Origin: Nanosynbacter sp963524495
GTDB taxonomy: Bacteria; Patescibacteriota; Saccharimonadia; Saccharimonadales; Saccharimonadaceae
NCBI GenBank assembly: GCA_046846435.1
Contig: CP128407.1
Span: forward strand, 1 to 64,000
Direction: 5' to 3'
DNA: 64,000 nucleotides
This document shows positions 41,665 to 49,984 of this stretch, one piece after another. The notes under the pieces are model-generated. The model worked only from the letters and a program-made list of their open reading frames with translations, did not search any database and was not told where the DNA came from. Numbering within the stretch: the first letter of the stretch is position 1; the number at the start of each line of letters is the position of its first letter. A program made the position numbers and the translations under genes.

Positions 41665-42950
41665 CAATGGTCGCTTTCAAAAAATTGCCGTTTCTTTTCA
41701 AGCCACGCGTCTGACTGGCGGACGAGCTTTTGGCTGTCGGCGGGGTTTTTGAGGAGCGGCTTGATGGCCTCCTCGAGGTAGATGCCACCCTGGGAGCCCT
41801 TGAAGAGGAGAGTGGTGTCTTTATTGGCCAAGTGGGTGAGGAGTTCAGTAGTGTCGGTGGCCTTAGTAAACGAGGTGACGGTGCAGCCATTTTGCCGAGC
41901 AGCTGGAGCGAGGAATTGCTCAGCCAAGCGGCCGACAGTGATGACGTGGTCAAGCTGCTTTGGGTCGCATAGTGCGCCAACGGCGGCGTGTTCGGCAGCC
42001 GTGGTCTGGCCTAGCTCGTTCATGTCGCCAAGGACGGCGATTTTGGTTTTGGCGGGCAGCTGGTAAAGCGTCGTTAGGGCGGATTTTACGGCGAGGGGAC
42101 TGGAATTATACGAGTCGTCGATGATGGTTGCGTCGTTGATGCCGGGCAAGATATTCATGCGGCCGCTGACTGGCGTGAAATTCTCGAGCATAGTCATCAC
42201 GCATTCAATGTCAAGTCCAAGCTCTAACGCCACCGCCGCCGCACCAGCAGCAACACGGAGTTGATGCACGCCGACAACAGGAATGATGAATGAACGCGAG
42301 GTTTGGTCGGCGTGGATGAGCCGGCACTGAAAGCCCTTGCCGCTGGTAAACTTACCGATAGCCATCTGGTAGTCGGCGCCCGGCTCAGTACCATATGAAA
42401 TGATTTGGCCGCAATCGGCGAAGTCCACGAACTCGGGGCGAATATCGTCGCGGTTGTAGACCACTTTTTCGCTATATTCAGCGAGTGCAAATTCCTCGCG
42501 GGCAACAGTTTCTAGTGAGCCGAAAAACTCCATGTGCTCAGGCGCGATGGCGGTGACGATGGTGATGTCAGGGCGAATATAGCGGCCAAATGCAGCCATT
42601 TCGCCGGGGTGATCAATGCCAAATTCTTGGACGACAACATCAATGTCATGCTGGCGGCGGGCGGCACGGCGGGCTCGGCCCAGGACTGATAACCAATTCC
42701 ATACCGAGCGGGGGTTCTGTGGTGAATCGACACCGAGAATTTCCAGCGGCGCGCTAAACTCGGCGTTGAAGTTGCCGCGGTTGGTGCGGACTTTATAACT
42801 GGAGTTTAGGACATTGACGAGAGTTGATTTGGTAGTGGTTTTACCGACGCTGCCGACGACGGCAACGAGCTTGATGTGCGGATTATGCAGGAAGAATGTA
42901 GTGACAGAGCGGGCGAGAATGCGCGAGATGAGGGTTTTGAAGAGTCTCAT
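41664..42950 (-). CDS. murF: MurF-like Mur ligase lacking the N-terminal domain
   Basis: MurF adds D-Ala-D-Ala to the UDP-MurNAc-tripeptide. The 428 residues show VVGSVGKTTTK (31-41), QEFGIDHPGEM, the TAIAPEHMEFFGSL block, YNRDD, DDSYNSSPLAVKSAL and VLGDMNELG, all of the MurF type. The P-loop is at residue 33, compared with about 105 in typical MurF, so the N-terminal substrate-binding domain is absent, as in the MurE-like gene 9 kb away. The ATG lies six bases after TGCTATACT (minus strand, -10 at 42957-42962), a leaderless arrangement. Confidence 0.88.
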   Translation of the reverse strand: MRLFKTLISRILARSVTTFFLHNPHIKLVAVVGSVGKTTTKSTLVNVLNSSYKVRTNRGNFNAEFSAPLEILGVDSPQNPRSVWNWLSVLGRARRAARRQHDIDVVVQEFGIDHPGEMAAFGRYIRPDITIVTAIAPEHMEFFGSLETVAREEFALAEYSEKVVYNRDDIRPEFVDFADCGQIISYGTEPGADYQMAIGKFTSGKGFQCRLIHADQTSRSFIIPVVGVHQLRVAAGAAAVALELGLDIECVMTMLENFTPVSGRMNILPGINDATIIDDSYNSSPLAVKSALTTLYQLPAKTKIAVLGDMNELGQTTAAEHAAVGALCDPKQLDHVITVGRLAEQFLAPAARQNGCTVTSFTKATDTTELLTHLANKDTTLLFKGSQGGIYLEEAIKPLLKNPADSQKLVRQSDAWLEKKRQFFESDH

Positions 42951-42990
42951 GGATATAGTATAGCATTGACCGTGGGGTTAGTCATATCTT

Positions 42991-43017
42991 CTAGCACTCA
43001 CCCTTGACGAGTGCTAA
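42991..43017. promoter_or_regulatory. CIRCE operator (HrcA site)
   Basis: CTAGCACTC, a 9-base spacer and GAGTGCTAA. The consensus is TTAGCACTC-N9-GAGTGCTAA, so only one base differs. HrcA binds this site and represses chaperone genes until heat stress. It overlaps the -35 box of the groES promoter. Confidence 0.95.
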
Positions 43018-43033
43018 TTTAGTGCGGTACAAT
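43004..43033 (+). promoter_or_regulatory. groES-groEL promoter
   Basis: TTGACG (43004-43009), an 18-base spacer and TACAAT (43028-43033). The -35 box lies within the CIRCE element. Confidence 0.7.
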
Positions 43034-43063
43034 GGGTGTATTGTTAACGAAATGGAGGATGAT

Positions 43064-43330
43064 ATGGATACACCTATCAAGCCTCTCGGCGACCGCGTGG
43101 TAGTGGTGCGCGAGGAGGCGAAGACGCAGACGGCTAGCGGGATTTATTTGCCGGACAACGCCAAGGAGAAGCCAGTGGTAGCTGAGGTCAAAGCGGTCGG
43201 CGGCGATGTCAAGAATGTGAAGGTGGGCGACAAGATTGTTTATAAGGAATATTCGACCACGGACTTGAAAATTGACGGCACGGAATATTTGATCGTCCGC
43301 GAGGAAGATATTTTAGCAACGGTTGTTTGA
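43064..43330 (+). CDS. groES: Co-chaperonin GroES
   Basis: GroES caps the GroEL folding chamber. The 88-residue product has the family start IKPLGDRVVV, the mobile loop (TASGIYLPDNAKEKP) and the end KYKEYSTTDLKIDGTEYLIVREEDILA-type pattern. The open frame extends back to 43004, but the ATG at 43064 follows GGAGG by five bases and gives the usual length. It is under CIRCE control and is followed by groEL after 19 bases. Confidence 0.96.
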   Translation: MDTPIKPLGDRVVVVREEAKTQTASGIYLPDNAKEKPVVAEVKAVGGDVKNVKVGDKIVYKEYSTTDLKIDGTEYLIVREEDILATVV

Positions 43331-43349
43331 GAAAAGGGGAGTTTACGTT

Positions 43350-44993
43350 ATGGCAAAAAAAGTATTTTACGATGATGATGCGCGCGCTCGCGTGTTGGGC
43401 GGTGCCGAGGCGCTGTATAACGCAGTTAAGGTAACCTATGGACCAAAGGGTCGCAATGTGGTGATCGCCAAGGGGTTTGGCGGGCCAACAGTGACGCACG
43501 ACGGCGTGACAGTGGCGGAAGGTATTGAGCTGCCAGAAAACGACGATGAGACGTTGGGTTATAAGGTCGGTGCTGATTTGATTAAACAGGCAGCCAAGAA
43601 CCTGAACAAGCAGGCTGGCGATGGCACCACGACCGTGACGGTGCTAACCTATTCGATTTTGAAGGAAGCCAATCGGCTGATCGCGGCGGGCCACAACCCG
43701 ATGGAACTGCGCAAGGGTATCGAGCAGGCTGGTGCGGAAATCGTCAAAGAGCTGAATAAATTAGCCGAGCCAATTGAGGGCAAATCTGAGCGTGTGGCGG
43801 AAGTGGCAACTATTTCGGCGGGTGACGCGGAAATTGGTAAATTGATCGCTGGTGTCATCGAGAAAGTTGGCAAAGACGGCGTCGTAACAGTCGAAGCTGG
43901 CCAAGGTTTGGAGTTGGAGGCTGAGGTCGTTGAAGGCTTTAGCTTGGACAAGGGCTGGGTCAGTCCGTTCTTCGTCACCGACACTGGTCGGCAAGAGGCG
44001 GTTTACGAAAAGCCAGCGATTTTGATTACCGATAAGAAAATTTCCAGCGTGCAAGAATTCCTACCGATGCTGGAGAAATTAGCACAAAGCGGCAAGAAGG
44101 ACGTGGTGCTGATCGCTGATGAAGTTGAAGGTGAAGCGCTGAGTATTTTGGTGCTGAACAAGCTCAAGGGCGTATTTAACACCGTGGCGGTCAAGGCGCC
44201 AAGCTTTGGCGACCGCCGCAAGGAGATTTTGCGCGACATCGCGGTGCTGACTGGCGCAACGGTGATTTCTGAAGATCATGGCTTGACGTTTGAGAACGCT
44301 GGCCTGGAGGTCTTAGGTTCGGCGCGCAAGGTGATTGTCGGTAAAGACGAGACCACTATCATTGAGGGCGCAGGCAAGCCGTCTGGCGTTAAGGAGCGAA
44401 TTGCTGAGATTAAATCACTGTCTGACAACGCCTCCAGCGAATACGAAAAAGAACAATTCGACAAGCGAGCAGCTGCCCTGAGCGGCAAGGTGGCCGTCAT
44501 CAAAGTCGGCGGCGCGACCGAGACAGAAATTGATGAAAAGAAGTTCCGCGTGGACGACGCCGTGGCAGCTACCAAGGCAGCCTTGGCCGAGGGAATTGTC
44601 GCTGGCGGTGGCGTGACCTTGGTGAATTTGGCTGGCGGCCTGAAGGTGACTGGCGCAGACAGCATCGCGGCCGGCCGGCAGATTCTGAAGGACGCCCTAA
44701 AGCAGCCGTTCCTACAGATTATGCGCAATGCCGGCTTGAACGCCGACGCGCTTTTGGCACAAGTCGAGGCGGGCAAGGCTGGATTTGGCGTTAACGTGAT
44801 GAAGCCTGAGAACGAATTGGTGGATGTCAAAAAAGCTGGTGTCATTGACCCGGCGCGCGTCACCAAGGAAGCGGTGCAGAACGCGGTATCTATCGCTTCA
44901 ACCGCAGCAACCATGGGTGCACTGGTCGTCGATATACCAGAGCCAGAAGCTCCAGCTGCGCCTGGCGGCATGCCGGGTATGGGGATGATGTAG
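43350..44993 (+). CDS. groEL: Chaperonin GroEL
   Basis: GroEL forms the double-ring ATP-driven folding chamber. The 547 residues begin MAKKVFYDDDARARVL, include VTYGPKGRNVVI, the nucleotide motif AGDGTTTVTVL, AVKAPSFGDRRKEIL, and VAGGGVTLVNL, and end in the Gly-Met-rich tail GGMPGMGMM, as in normal GroEL. The ATG at 43350 has the ribosome site GGGGAG. It is co-transcribed with groES and ends at a clear terminator. Confidence 0.98.
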   Translation: MAKKVFYDDDARARVLGGAEALYNAVKVTYGPKGRNVVIAKGFGGPTVTHDGVTVAEGIELPENDDETLGYKVGADLIKQAAKNLNKQAGDGTTTVTVLTYSILKEANRLIAAGHNPMELRKGIEQAGAEIVKELNKLAEPIEGKSERVAEVATISAGDAEIGKLIAGVIEKVGKDGVVTVEAGQGLELEAEVVEGFSLDKGWVSPFFVTDTGRQEAVYEKPAILITDKKISSVQEFLPMLEKLAQSGKKDVVLIADEVEGEALSILVLNKLKGVFNTVAVKAPSFGDRRKEILRDIAVLTGATVISEDHGLTFENAGLEVLGSARKVIVGKDETTIIEGAGKPSGVKERIAEIKSLSDNASSEYEKEQFDKRAAALSGKVAVIKVGGATETEIDEKKFRVDDAVAATKAALAEGIVAGGGVTLVNLAGGLKVTGADSIAAGRQILKDALKQPFLQIMRNAGLNADALLAQVEAGKAGFGVNVMKPENELVDVKKAGVIDPARVTKEAVQNAVSIASTAATMGALVVDIPEPEAPAAPGGMPGMGMM

Positions 44994-45019
44994 TATTCCT
45001 ATATCTCATTAAGTAATTG

Positions 45020-45050
45020 AACTCCTCGCTGGAAACGGCGGGGAGTTTTA
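45020..45050 (+). terminator. Rho-independent terminator after groEL
   Basis: A 12-base-pair stem, AACTCCTCGCTG / CGGCGGGGAGTT, closes a GAAA tetraloop (45020-45047) and ends in TTA. Confidence 0.85.
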
Positions 45051-45059
45051 GGGCGCTAA

Positions 45060-46202
45060 TTATTTATTCCTTGGGTGAAGGATGGCCTGAGCTATTGGTG
45101 AGTCGATATCCGTGGGAACTTGCTTGACAAAATTTATGATTTCGTCTCCGAGATTCTTACTACTGGCGAGCCATTGACCACTGGCGTAGGTGTGTCGCAC
45201 CGTACTAATACCTGGCAGCTGACAGGCCATAGCTTTATTTGGTACTTTTGACATGTGATATTGTATGAGGATATTATCTTGCTGGTCTGGAACAGTATTC
45301 ATAACCAAATTTAAAGAATGGCCATAGTCTCGCACAACAATATGTAGAATATTTCCTGCTAATACAATATCCACTGCGATTGGAGCCTTGTGTCTCCAGC
45401 CCTCTCTTGCGTAGTTATCTCCGAGTCGCCATGCTTCTAAAAATTTTTGGTATATATCTTCTGCTATTTCATTTCTCCTGCCGAGACCGCGAATATAATG
45501 CCCCTCGTTATTACTATCTGACCACGATTCTAGAGTACCTCTTAACTCGTCGTTATTCATGACATATGAATGGGTTAGATGCAACAGTTCGTTAAAAGAG
45601 TGACTATCGTGAATAAGCTCCCGTATGCTTTGGATATTGGCATCACTCATGTCCATAAAACTATATATGGTATCGGCAACTCGACGTACATAATCAGCAC
45701 TCATGGCGGCGACATCGTTAGCATAGGTTAATCGGAGGAGTTGCCAGTCTAGCCCTGCTTTTATCACGTCACCTTTAAGCCCTAAAGCAAGCTCGCTCAC
45801 CTTGGCCCTCAAACTAGTAACTATGTCGTTACTCTCTGTTATGGGTAGGTGGTCAATACAAGAAAAGATTTCCTCAAAATTTCTTGTAAGTTTATCGGCT
45901 CCTCTCAGAAGGATGGTTCCATATTTATCTGCGCCATTCTCCATCAGCTCCATTGATGGATCATTGGCTAAATCAGCCAGCTGCTCCTTGATGGCAATAT
46001 CAAGATCCAATATTTTGGTAAAAATAAGAGTATTACTGCCAAGCTGCTCTGGGTTATCTGTCGGGTCTACATCGATTGATATGCCAGTATCACTGAGCGT
46101 CTGTGTGCCTAGTCTGCGATTCTCTTGTTCGCCAGATGATTCTGGGTTCGTTCTTTGGTGATTAAACCCCTTTGAGATGCTGCCTATTTTTGATACTGAC
46201 AT
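45060..46202 (-). CDS. Protein of unknown function
   Basis: An unrecognised 380-residue protein without signal peptide or membrane segment. The N-terminal 60 residues are Ser/Asn/Gln-rich and polar; residues about 65-240 look mostly helical with regular hydrophobic spacing (LDLDIAIKEQLADLA, NFEEIFSCIDHLP), and the final third is mixed, with VDIVLAGNILHIVVRDYGHS. The frame is open to 46280, but the ATG at 46202 follows a GGAAGAAG region and removes a hydrophobic stretch read from the promoter region. It lies 120 bases downstream of the YdcF/VanX-like gene on the same strand and may be transcribed with it. Confidence 0.65.
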   Translation of the reverse strand: MSVSKIGSISKGFNHQRTNPESSGEQENRRLGTQTLSDTGISIDVDPTDNPEQLGSNTLIFTKILDLDIAIKEQLADLANDPSMELMENGADKYGTILLRGADKLTRNFEEIFSCIDHLPITESNDIVTSLRAKVSELALGLKGDVIKAGLDWQLLRLTYANDVAAMSADYVRRVADTIYSFMDMSDANIQSIRELIHDSHSFNELLHLTHSYVMNNDELRGTLESWSDSNNEGHYIRGLGRRNEIAEDIYQKFLEAWRLGDNYAREGWRHKAPIAVDIVLAGNILHIVVRDYGHSLNLVMNTVPDQQDNILIQYHMSKVPNKAMACQLPGISTVRHTYASGQWLASSKNLGDEIINFVKQVPTDIDSPIAQAILHPRNK

Positions 46203-46321
46203 GTTTGTAAACTTCTTCCAGAGTAGTTCTCTGGTTAGTAAGTATGATATTACGATAGCATAAGTAATATAAAAAGTCAATTACCGGTATCTGAATCACC
46301 CTGTAATATATCGTTTTATGG

Positions 46322-48247
46322 CTATCCAGCAGCTCCAAATAGTGCCTGTACAGCTTTTTTGCCAAGCTGGTAATTCTGCACAAATGCCCACAGCTGGTTG
46401 CCGTAGTCGAAGTGCCACCATTCATGGGGATTGACCGTAAACCCATAGGCGGTCAGCAGATTATACAGAAAGCGACGATTTCGCTGAGCGGTTATGTTCT
46501 CGTCCGCCAGTAGCGTTGTTTGCTCAAAATAATCAGGATTATTGCGCGGCCCAGTGTCACCGTCTATATGACCCATGTCGATAAAGCTGCCTGCCACAAA
46601 GTCTGGTGTCCAGGGGCTCGGCTTAACGCGCAGGCGAATGTCGATCGCTCCGCCTGTTGCGTGCGGTGATGGATTATTGGTAGTCGAAGGTTTGGCTATA
46701 ATCTCGTCGCGCCGTTTGTAGATATCCTCTTCTTGGAGATTGGGTTTGCTGCGTCGAATACTGTCTGGTATGAGTTGGTGATATAGTGATGACTGCATAT
46801 CGGTGGAACGTAGCCCCTCCTCAACATATGCTTCCACGGTACCGCCAAAAAATTTGGTAACTTCAGGGCTTGCAAGAAAGGCGTTAATGTCTGCCAGTTT
46901 TCTCGCAACCGATTCTCGGACATAGATTGATTTGTTGACGCCAGCAACGCTTGCGCCGGTCGTAGCATTGCGCCGAGAATAATAAGATTGGCCGGCAATA
47001 CCATGGCTGACTAGGTCGACCAACGGTTCTTGACGTAGTTCATGAAGTAAGCCGCTGCTCACTGCAAATGGAATATCGCGATAGCCGATACGCATTTTGG
47101 CGTCGCGTAGTTCGGTCATGTCTGGGATGGCGGTTTCGGCGTATTGCTGTATATGGCGCTGGTTCTCGATACGGGTCTCGGCCTTGACTAAAAGATTGAC
47201 GTAATAGGCGTATACTTTGACAATTTCATCAATGACTTGCTCGGGCTGCTGGATAGCACCACCTGCGAGGCGATCGGTTTTTTGTGGGCCAAATGCGACG
47301 ACATCCGTGTTGTTTTCGAGTAGAAAGGTATCCAGTCCCGCTAGTTCTTGGTACGGTATCCAAGTATCGTGCGAGACGATTGCTACCTTGCTGCCCTCGT
47401 CGAGTAGAGGAAAGGCAGCCCTAAAGGTTTCTTGGGTATTGGCACGACGCGGCTTACTGCCATCGGGCATGGTACGGTTGCTGTCAATTGGAGCTGACAA
47501 TACACTGAGACTGATAATTTGCGTGCCGTGTGGCGTCGATATTCTTGCCCACCCCTGATGTACTTTGGTCAAATCATTACTTTCGTATGGAGTTGGTAGA
47601 GTGCTTTCTTCCCAAGAAATGTCCCCCAAAAGTGATGCTGCAGCGCCAAGGCATAATTCAAATTCAGTTGCGTCGCTTTTAAAACCCTGTGCTTCGGCTC
47701 GCTTGCGCTCCGCTTCAGTGGTTGGACGGTCACAGGTGGTGAGGATAATTTCTGGGGTATTGATTTTACCTTCTTGTATTGCCGTGAGGGCACCGAGTAG
47801 GCGGATACCATTAGTGGCACCAGCTCCACCCGGTATAATGATTGCAGACACATCACCGATGGGTTGCATGTCGCGGGGCAGCGCAACATCAAGCTGTCTA
47901 CCACTATGTTCTAGCTTTTTGTCAAGTTCTTTGTGAAGAAAGCCCAGCTTGAGAGCTGCATTGCGGATGGCCGTATGATCAGCAGAAGTTTTAGCAATAT
48001 CTGAAAAATCTTTGACGCCACCGCCGCGCAGCCCGAGCATGTCACGAACAAAGGGGGCGTCGTAACTTGGCATGTCATACAGGCTTGATAATTGGTCTGG
48101 GGATTGCTGGTTGAGGAGGTCATGGAGTGTTTCTTCATAGAGCTGGAGTTTTGCCGCAGCGACATCCCGCACAGTTTCTGGACTGACGCTTGATGTTTCA
48201 GAAATAGGACAATACCTGTCGCCACGCTCCGACGCAACTAAAGACAT
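46322..48247 (-). CDS. Fusion of a YdcF-like domain and a VanX/M15-type D,D-dipeptidase domain
   Basis: A 641-residue protein without a signal peptide. Residues about 125-350 have the pattern of YdcF/SanA (DUF218) proteins: AIIIPGGAGATNGIRLLGAL, EIILTTCDRPTTEAERKRA and VAIVSHDTWIPYQ. Residues about 400-635 match the M15 D-Ala-D-Ala dipeptidase family: the zinc-binding SPHATGGAIDIRL and the catalytic HEWWHFDYG near 605. VanX-type enzymes cut D-Ala-D-Ala, a cell wall precursor or turnover product. The first 120 residues are helical and unassigned. A TAAAAT box six bases before the ATG suggests a leaderless mRNA. Confidence 0.8.
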   Translation of the reverse strand: MSLVASERGDRYCPISETSSVSPETVRDVAAAKLQLYEETLHDLLNQQSPDQLSSLYDMPSYDAPFVRDMLGLRGGGVKDFSDIAKTSADHTAIRNAALKLGFLHKELDKKLEHSGRQLDVALPRDMQPIGDVSAIIIPGGAGATNGIRLLGALTAIQEGKINTPEIILTTCDRPTTEAERKRAEAQGFKSDATEFELCLGAAASLLGDISWEESTLPTPYESNDLTKVHQGWARISTPHGTQIISLSVLSAPIDSNRTMPDGSKPRRANTQETFRAAFPLLDEGSKVAIVSHDTWIPYQELAGLDTFLLENNTDVVAFGPQKTDRLAGGAIQQPEQVIDEIVKVYAYYVNLLVKAETRIENQRHIQQYAETAIPDMTELRDAKMRIGYRDIPFAVSSGLLHELRQEPLVDLVSHGIAGQSYYSRRNATTGASVAGVNKSIYVRESVARKLADINAFLASPEVTKFFGGTVEAYVEEGLRSTDMQSSLYHQLIPDSIRRSKPNLQEEDIYKRRDEIIAKPSTTNNPSPHATGGAIDIRLRVKPSPWTPDFVAGSFIDMGHIDGDTGPRNNPDYFEQTTLLADENITAQRNRRFLYNLLTAYGFTVNPHEWWHFDYGNQLWAFVQNYQLGKKAVQALFGAAG

Positions 48248-48303
48248 GTCTGAATTTTACAATAAAACTAATAAATTAGCAAATTATACACGAATGATGA
48301 GTC

Positions 48304-48774
48304 TCAGCTTTGCGACAAGAAATCAATTTCCTTGATAATATCAAGCAGCGCCTGCGCTTTACGGGTTTCGTCAGGGATGGCGACGGCAGCTTCGTGTGCC
48401 GGGGCGATTAGCGAGGTGTCGTCGGTCGAGCGCAATAGCAGGAGGTAGGTGTCGAACTTTTCCTCGGGCGAGACGTTGAGTTTGCCGACCAGTGGCCGAA
48501 GCTCGCTGAGGGCATTTTGCTTGATATCATCAAGCGACATATCGGTCGGCGTGGTATATGACCGACTAGTGCTGTCGGTGGTTGGTCGTGATGTTGGTGC
48601 GGCTGTACTGGGCGGTGTGGTGGTTTGCGGCTTGGCCGGGCGGCCTGTTGTGTCGGCGCTCTGTGCACCAGTCTCTTCAAACCGTAGATTGTCATCACTG
48701 CCACCAGAGACGCCCGCCAGCACGCTAGCTAGATCTTGATCGCTGTTGACTTGTCCGCTGTCTTGAATTGTCAT
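48304..48774 (-). CDS. Protein of unknown function with Pro/Thr-rich linker
   Basis: An unrecognised 156-residue soluble protein: an acidic N-terminus, a Thr/Pro/Ser-rich linker (about 40-78) and a helical C-terminal domain (about 80-156) with LDDIKQNALSELRPLVGKL. Ribosome site GAGGTGGGG lies before the ATG. It ends 57 bases before the YdcF/VanX-like gene, in the same direction. Confidence 0.72.
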   Translation of the reverse strand: MTIQDSGQVNSDQDLASVLAGVSGGSDDNLRFEETGAQSADTTGRPAKPQTTTPPSTAAPTSRPTTDSTSRSYTTPTDMSLDDIKQNALSELRPLVGKLNVSPEEKFDTYLLLLRSTDDTSLIAPAHEAAVAIPDETRKAQALLDIIKEIDFLSQS

Positions 48775-48851
48775 ACCCCACCTCTTTTCACATTACGATT
48801 ATGCTTGCTTTCTATGCTATACTGTAACACAGGAAAAGGAGGAATTTCAAG

Positions 48852-49889
48852 ATGCTTGACGATAAAAATCTTTTAGCGCAGCGCGATCCGGGTAGTACAC
48901 GAACGAGTGCGGTGGCGGTAACGATGCAGACGGACTTTGCGGCCGAGGTAGAGTCACCGGCGAGCCCCGGTGAGGTGGCTAATGTGGTGCTGGCGGGTAT
49001 GGGCGGCTCGGCGCTGGCAGCGGATATGGTCAAGGTGCTGACAGCTGATCAGGTCACGGTGCCACTTGAAGTGACAAAGGGTTATCAGTTGCCGAATTTT
49101 GTGAATGAAAAAACACTAGTTATTGCTATCAGCCACTCGGGAAACACCGAGGAGACGATAAGTTGCTATCAGCAGGCTCGTCAGCGCGGCTGTCAGTTGG
49201 CGGTGATGGCGACGGGCGGGAAGTTGTTTGCGGCGGCCGAGGCAGATAATCTGCCGCGGGTGCGCGTTCCGTCGGGTGGCCAGCCGCGGATGTCAACGAT
49301 TTATCATTTGCGCGGGCTGCTAAAGCTGCTCAGCCAGTTTGAAGTGATCGACGATAGCCTGTACCACGCGGTCGCAGCCAGTGGTGTGTGGCTGAAAGAC
49401 CAACTGAGCCAGTGGGCCGAGGAGGTACCGACGGCAGATAATTATGCTAAGCAACTGGCGCTCAAACTGATTGGCTCGACTCAGGTGTTTTATGCGGGCG
49501 AATTGACATGGCCGTTAGCGTATAAGTGGAAGATTAGCTTTAACGAGTCGGCGAAAAACGTGGCGTTTTGGAACCAATATCCGGAGTTCAGCCACAATGA
49601 GTTCATCGGCTGGTCATCACATCCAGTCGATAAGCCGTATAAGGTCGTGGATTTTCGGAGCAGCCTTGAGCGTTCGCGAATTCGGGAGCGGATGGAGCTG
49701 ACCGATCGGTTGCTATCGGGTATGCGCCCGAAGGCCGAAGTAGTCGAGCTACAGGGCGAGACGCTGCTTGAGCAGCTGCTGTGGGGGCTGGCGCTGGGTG
49801 AGATTGTCAGTATTTATGCGGGTATTCTCAACGGTGTCAATCCAGAGCCAGTGGCGCTGGTTGAGCAGTTAAAGAAAGAATTGTCGTAG
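48852..49889 (+). CDS. Phosphoglucose/phosphomannose isomerase-type SIS protein
   Basis: A 345-residue enzyme of the bifunctional phosphoglucose/phosphomannose isomerase family, interconverting sugar 6-phosphates for glycolysis and cell-envelope sugars. It has the first SIS domain with GMGGSALAADMVK (about 49-62) and AISHSGNTEET, then the family C-terminal domain with IGSTQVFYAGELTWPLAYKW, NESAKNVAFWNQYPEFSHNEF and a final GVNPEPVALVEQLK. The promoter TGCTATACT is followed by a leader with AAAGGAGG, so this gene is translated in the standard way. It lies opposite the 48304-48774 gene. Confidence 0.9.
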   Translation: MLDDKNLLAQRDPGSTRTSAVAVTMQTDFAAEVESPASPGEVANVVLAGMGGSALAADMVKVLTADQVTVPLEVTKGYQLPNFVNEKTLVIAISHSGNTEETISCYQQARQRGCQLAVMATGGKLFAAAEADNLPRVRVPSGGQPRMSTIYHLRGLLKLLSQFEVIDDSLYHAVAASGVWLKDQLSQWAEEVPTADNYAKQLALKLIGSTQVFYAGELTWPLAYKWKISFNESAKNVAFWNQYPEFSHNEFIGWSSHPVDKPYKVVDFRSSLERSRIRERMELTDRLLSGMRPKAEVVELQGETLLEQLLWGLALGEIVSIYAGILNGVNPEPVALVEQLKKELS

Positions 49890-49910
49890 GCTCATTTGGG
49901 CCGGAGAATA

Positions 49911-49948
49911 AAAAAGTGGCGCCCGGGGAGAGGGCACCGCTTTTATTT
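49911..49948. terminator. Bidirectional terminator
   Basis: Stem AAAAGTGGCGCCC / GGGCACCGCTTTT (49912-49924 and 49932-49944) with one mismatch, flanked by A and T runs. It separates the isomerase gene from the convergent ABC exporter genes. Confidence 0.8.
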
Positions 49949-49984
49949 AAGGGCCCACTAAGGGCCGTGGTCGATTTGTGCGAA

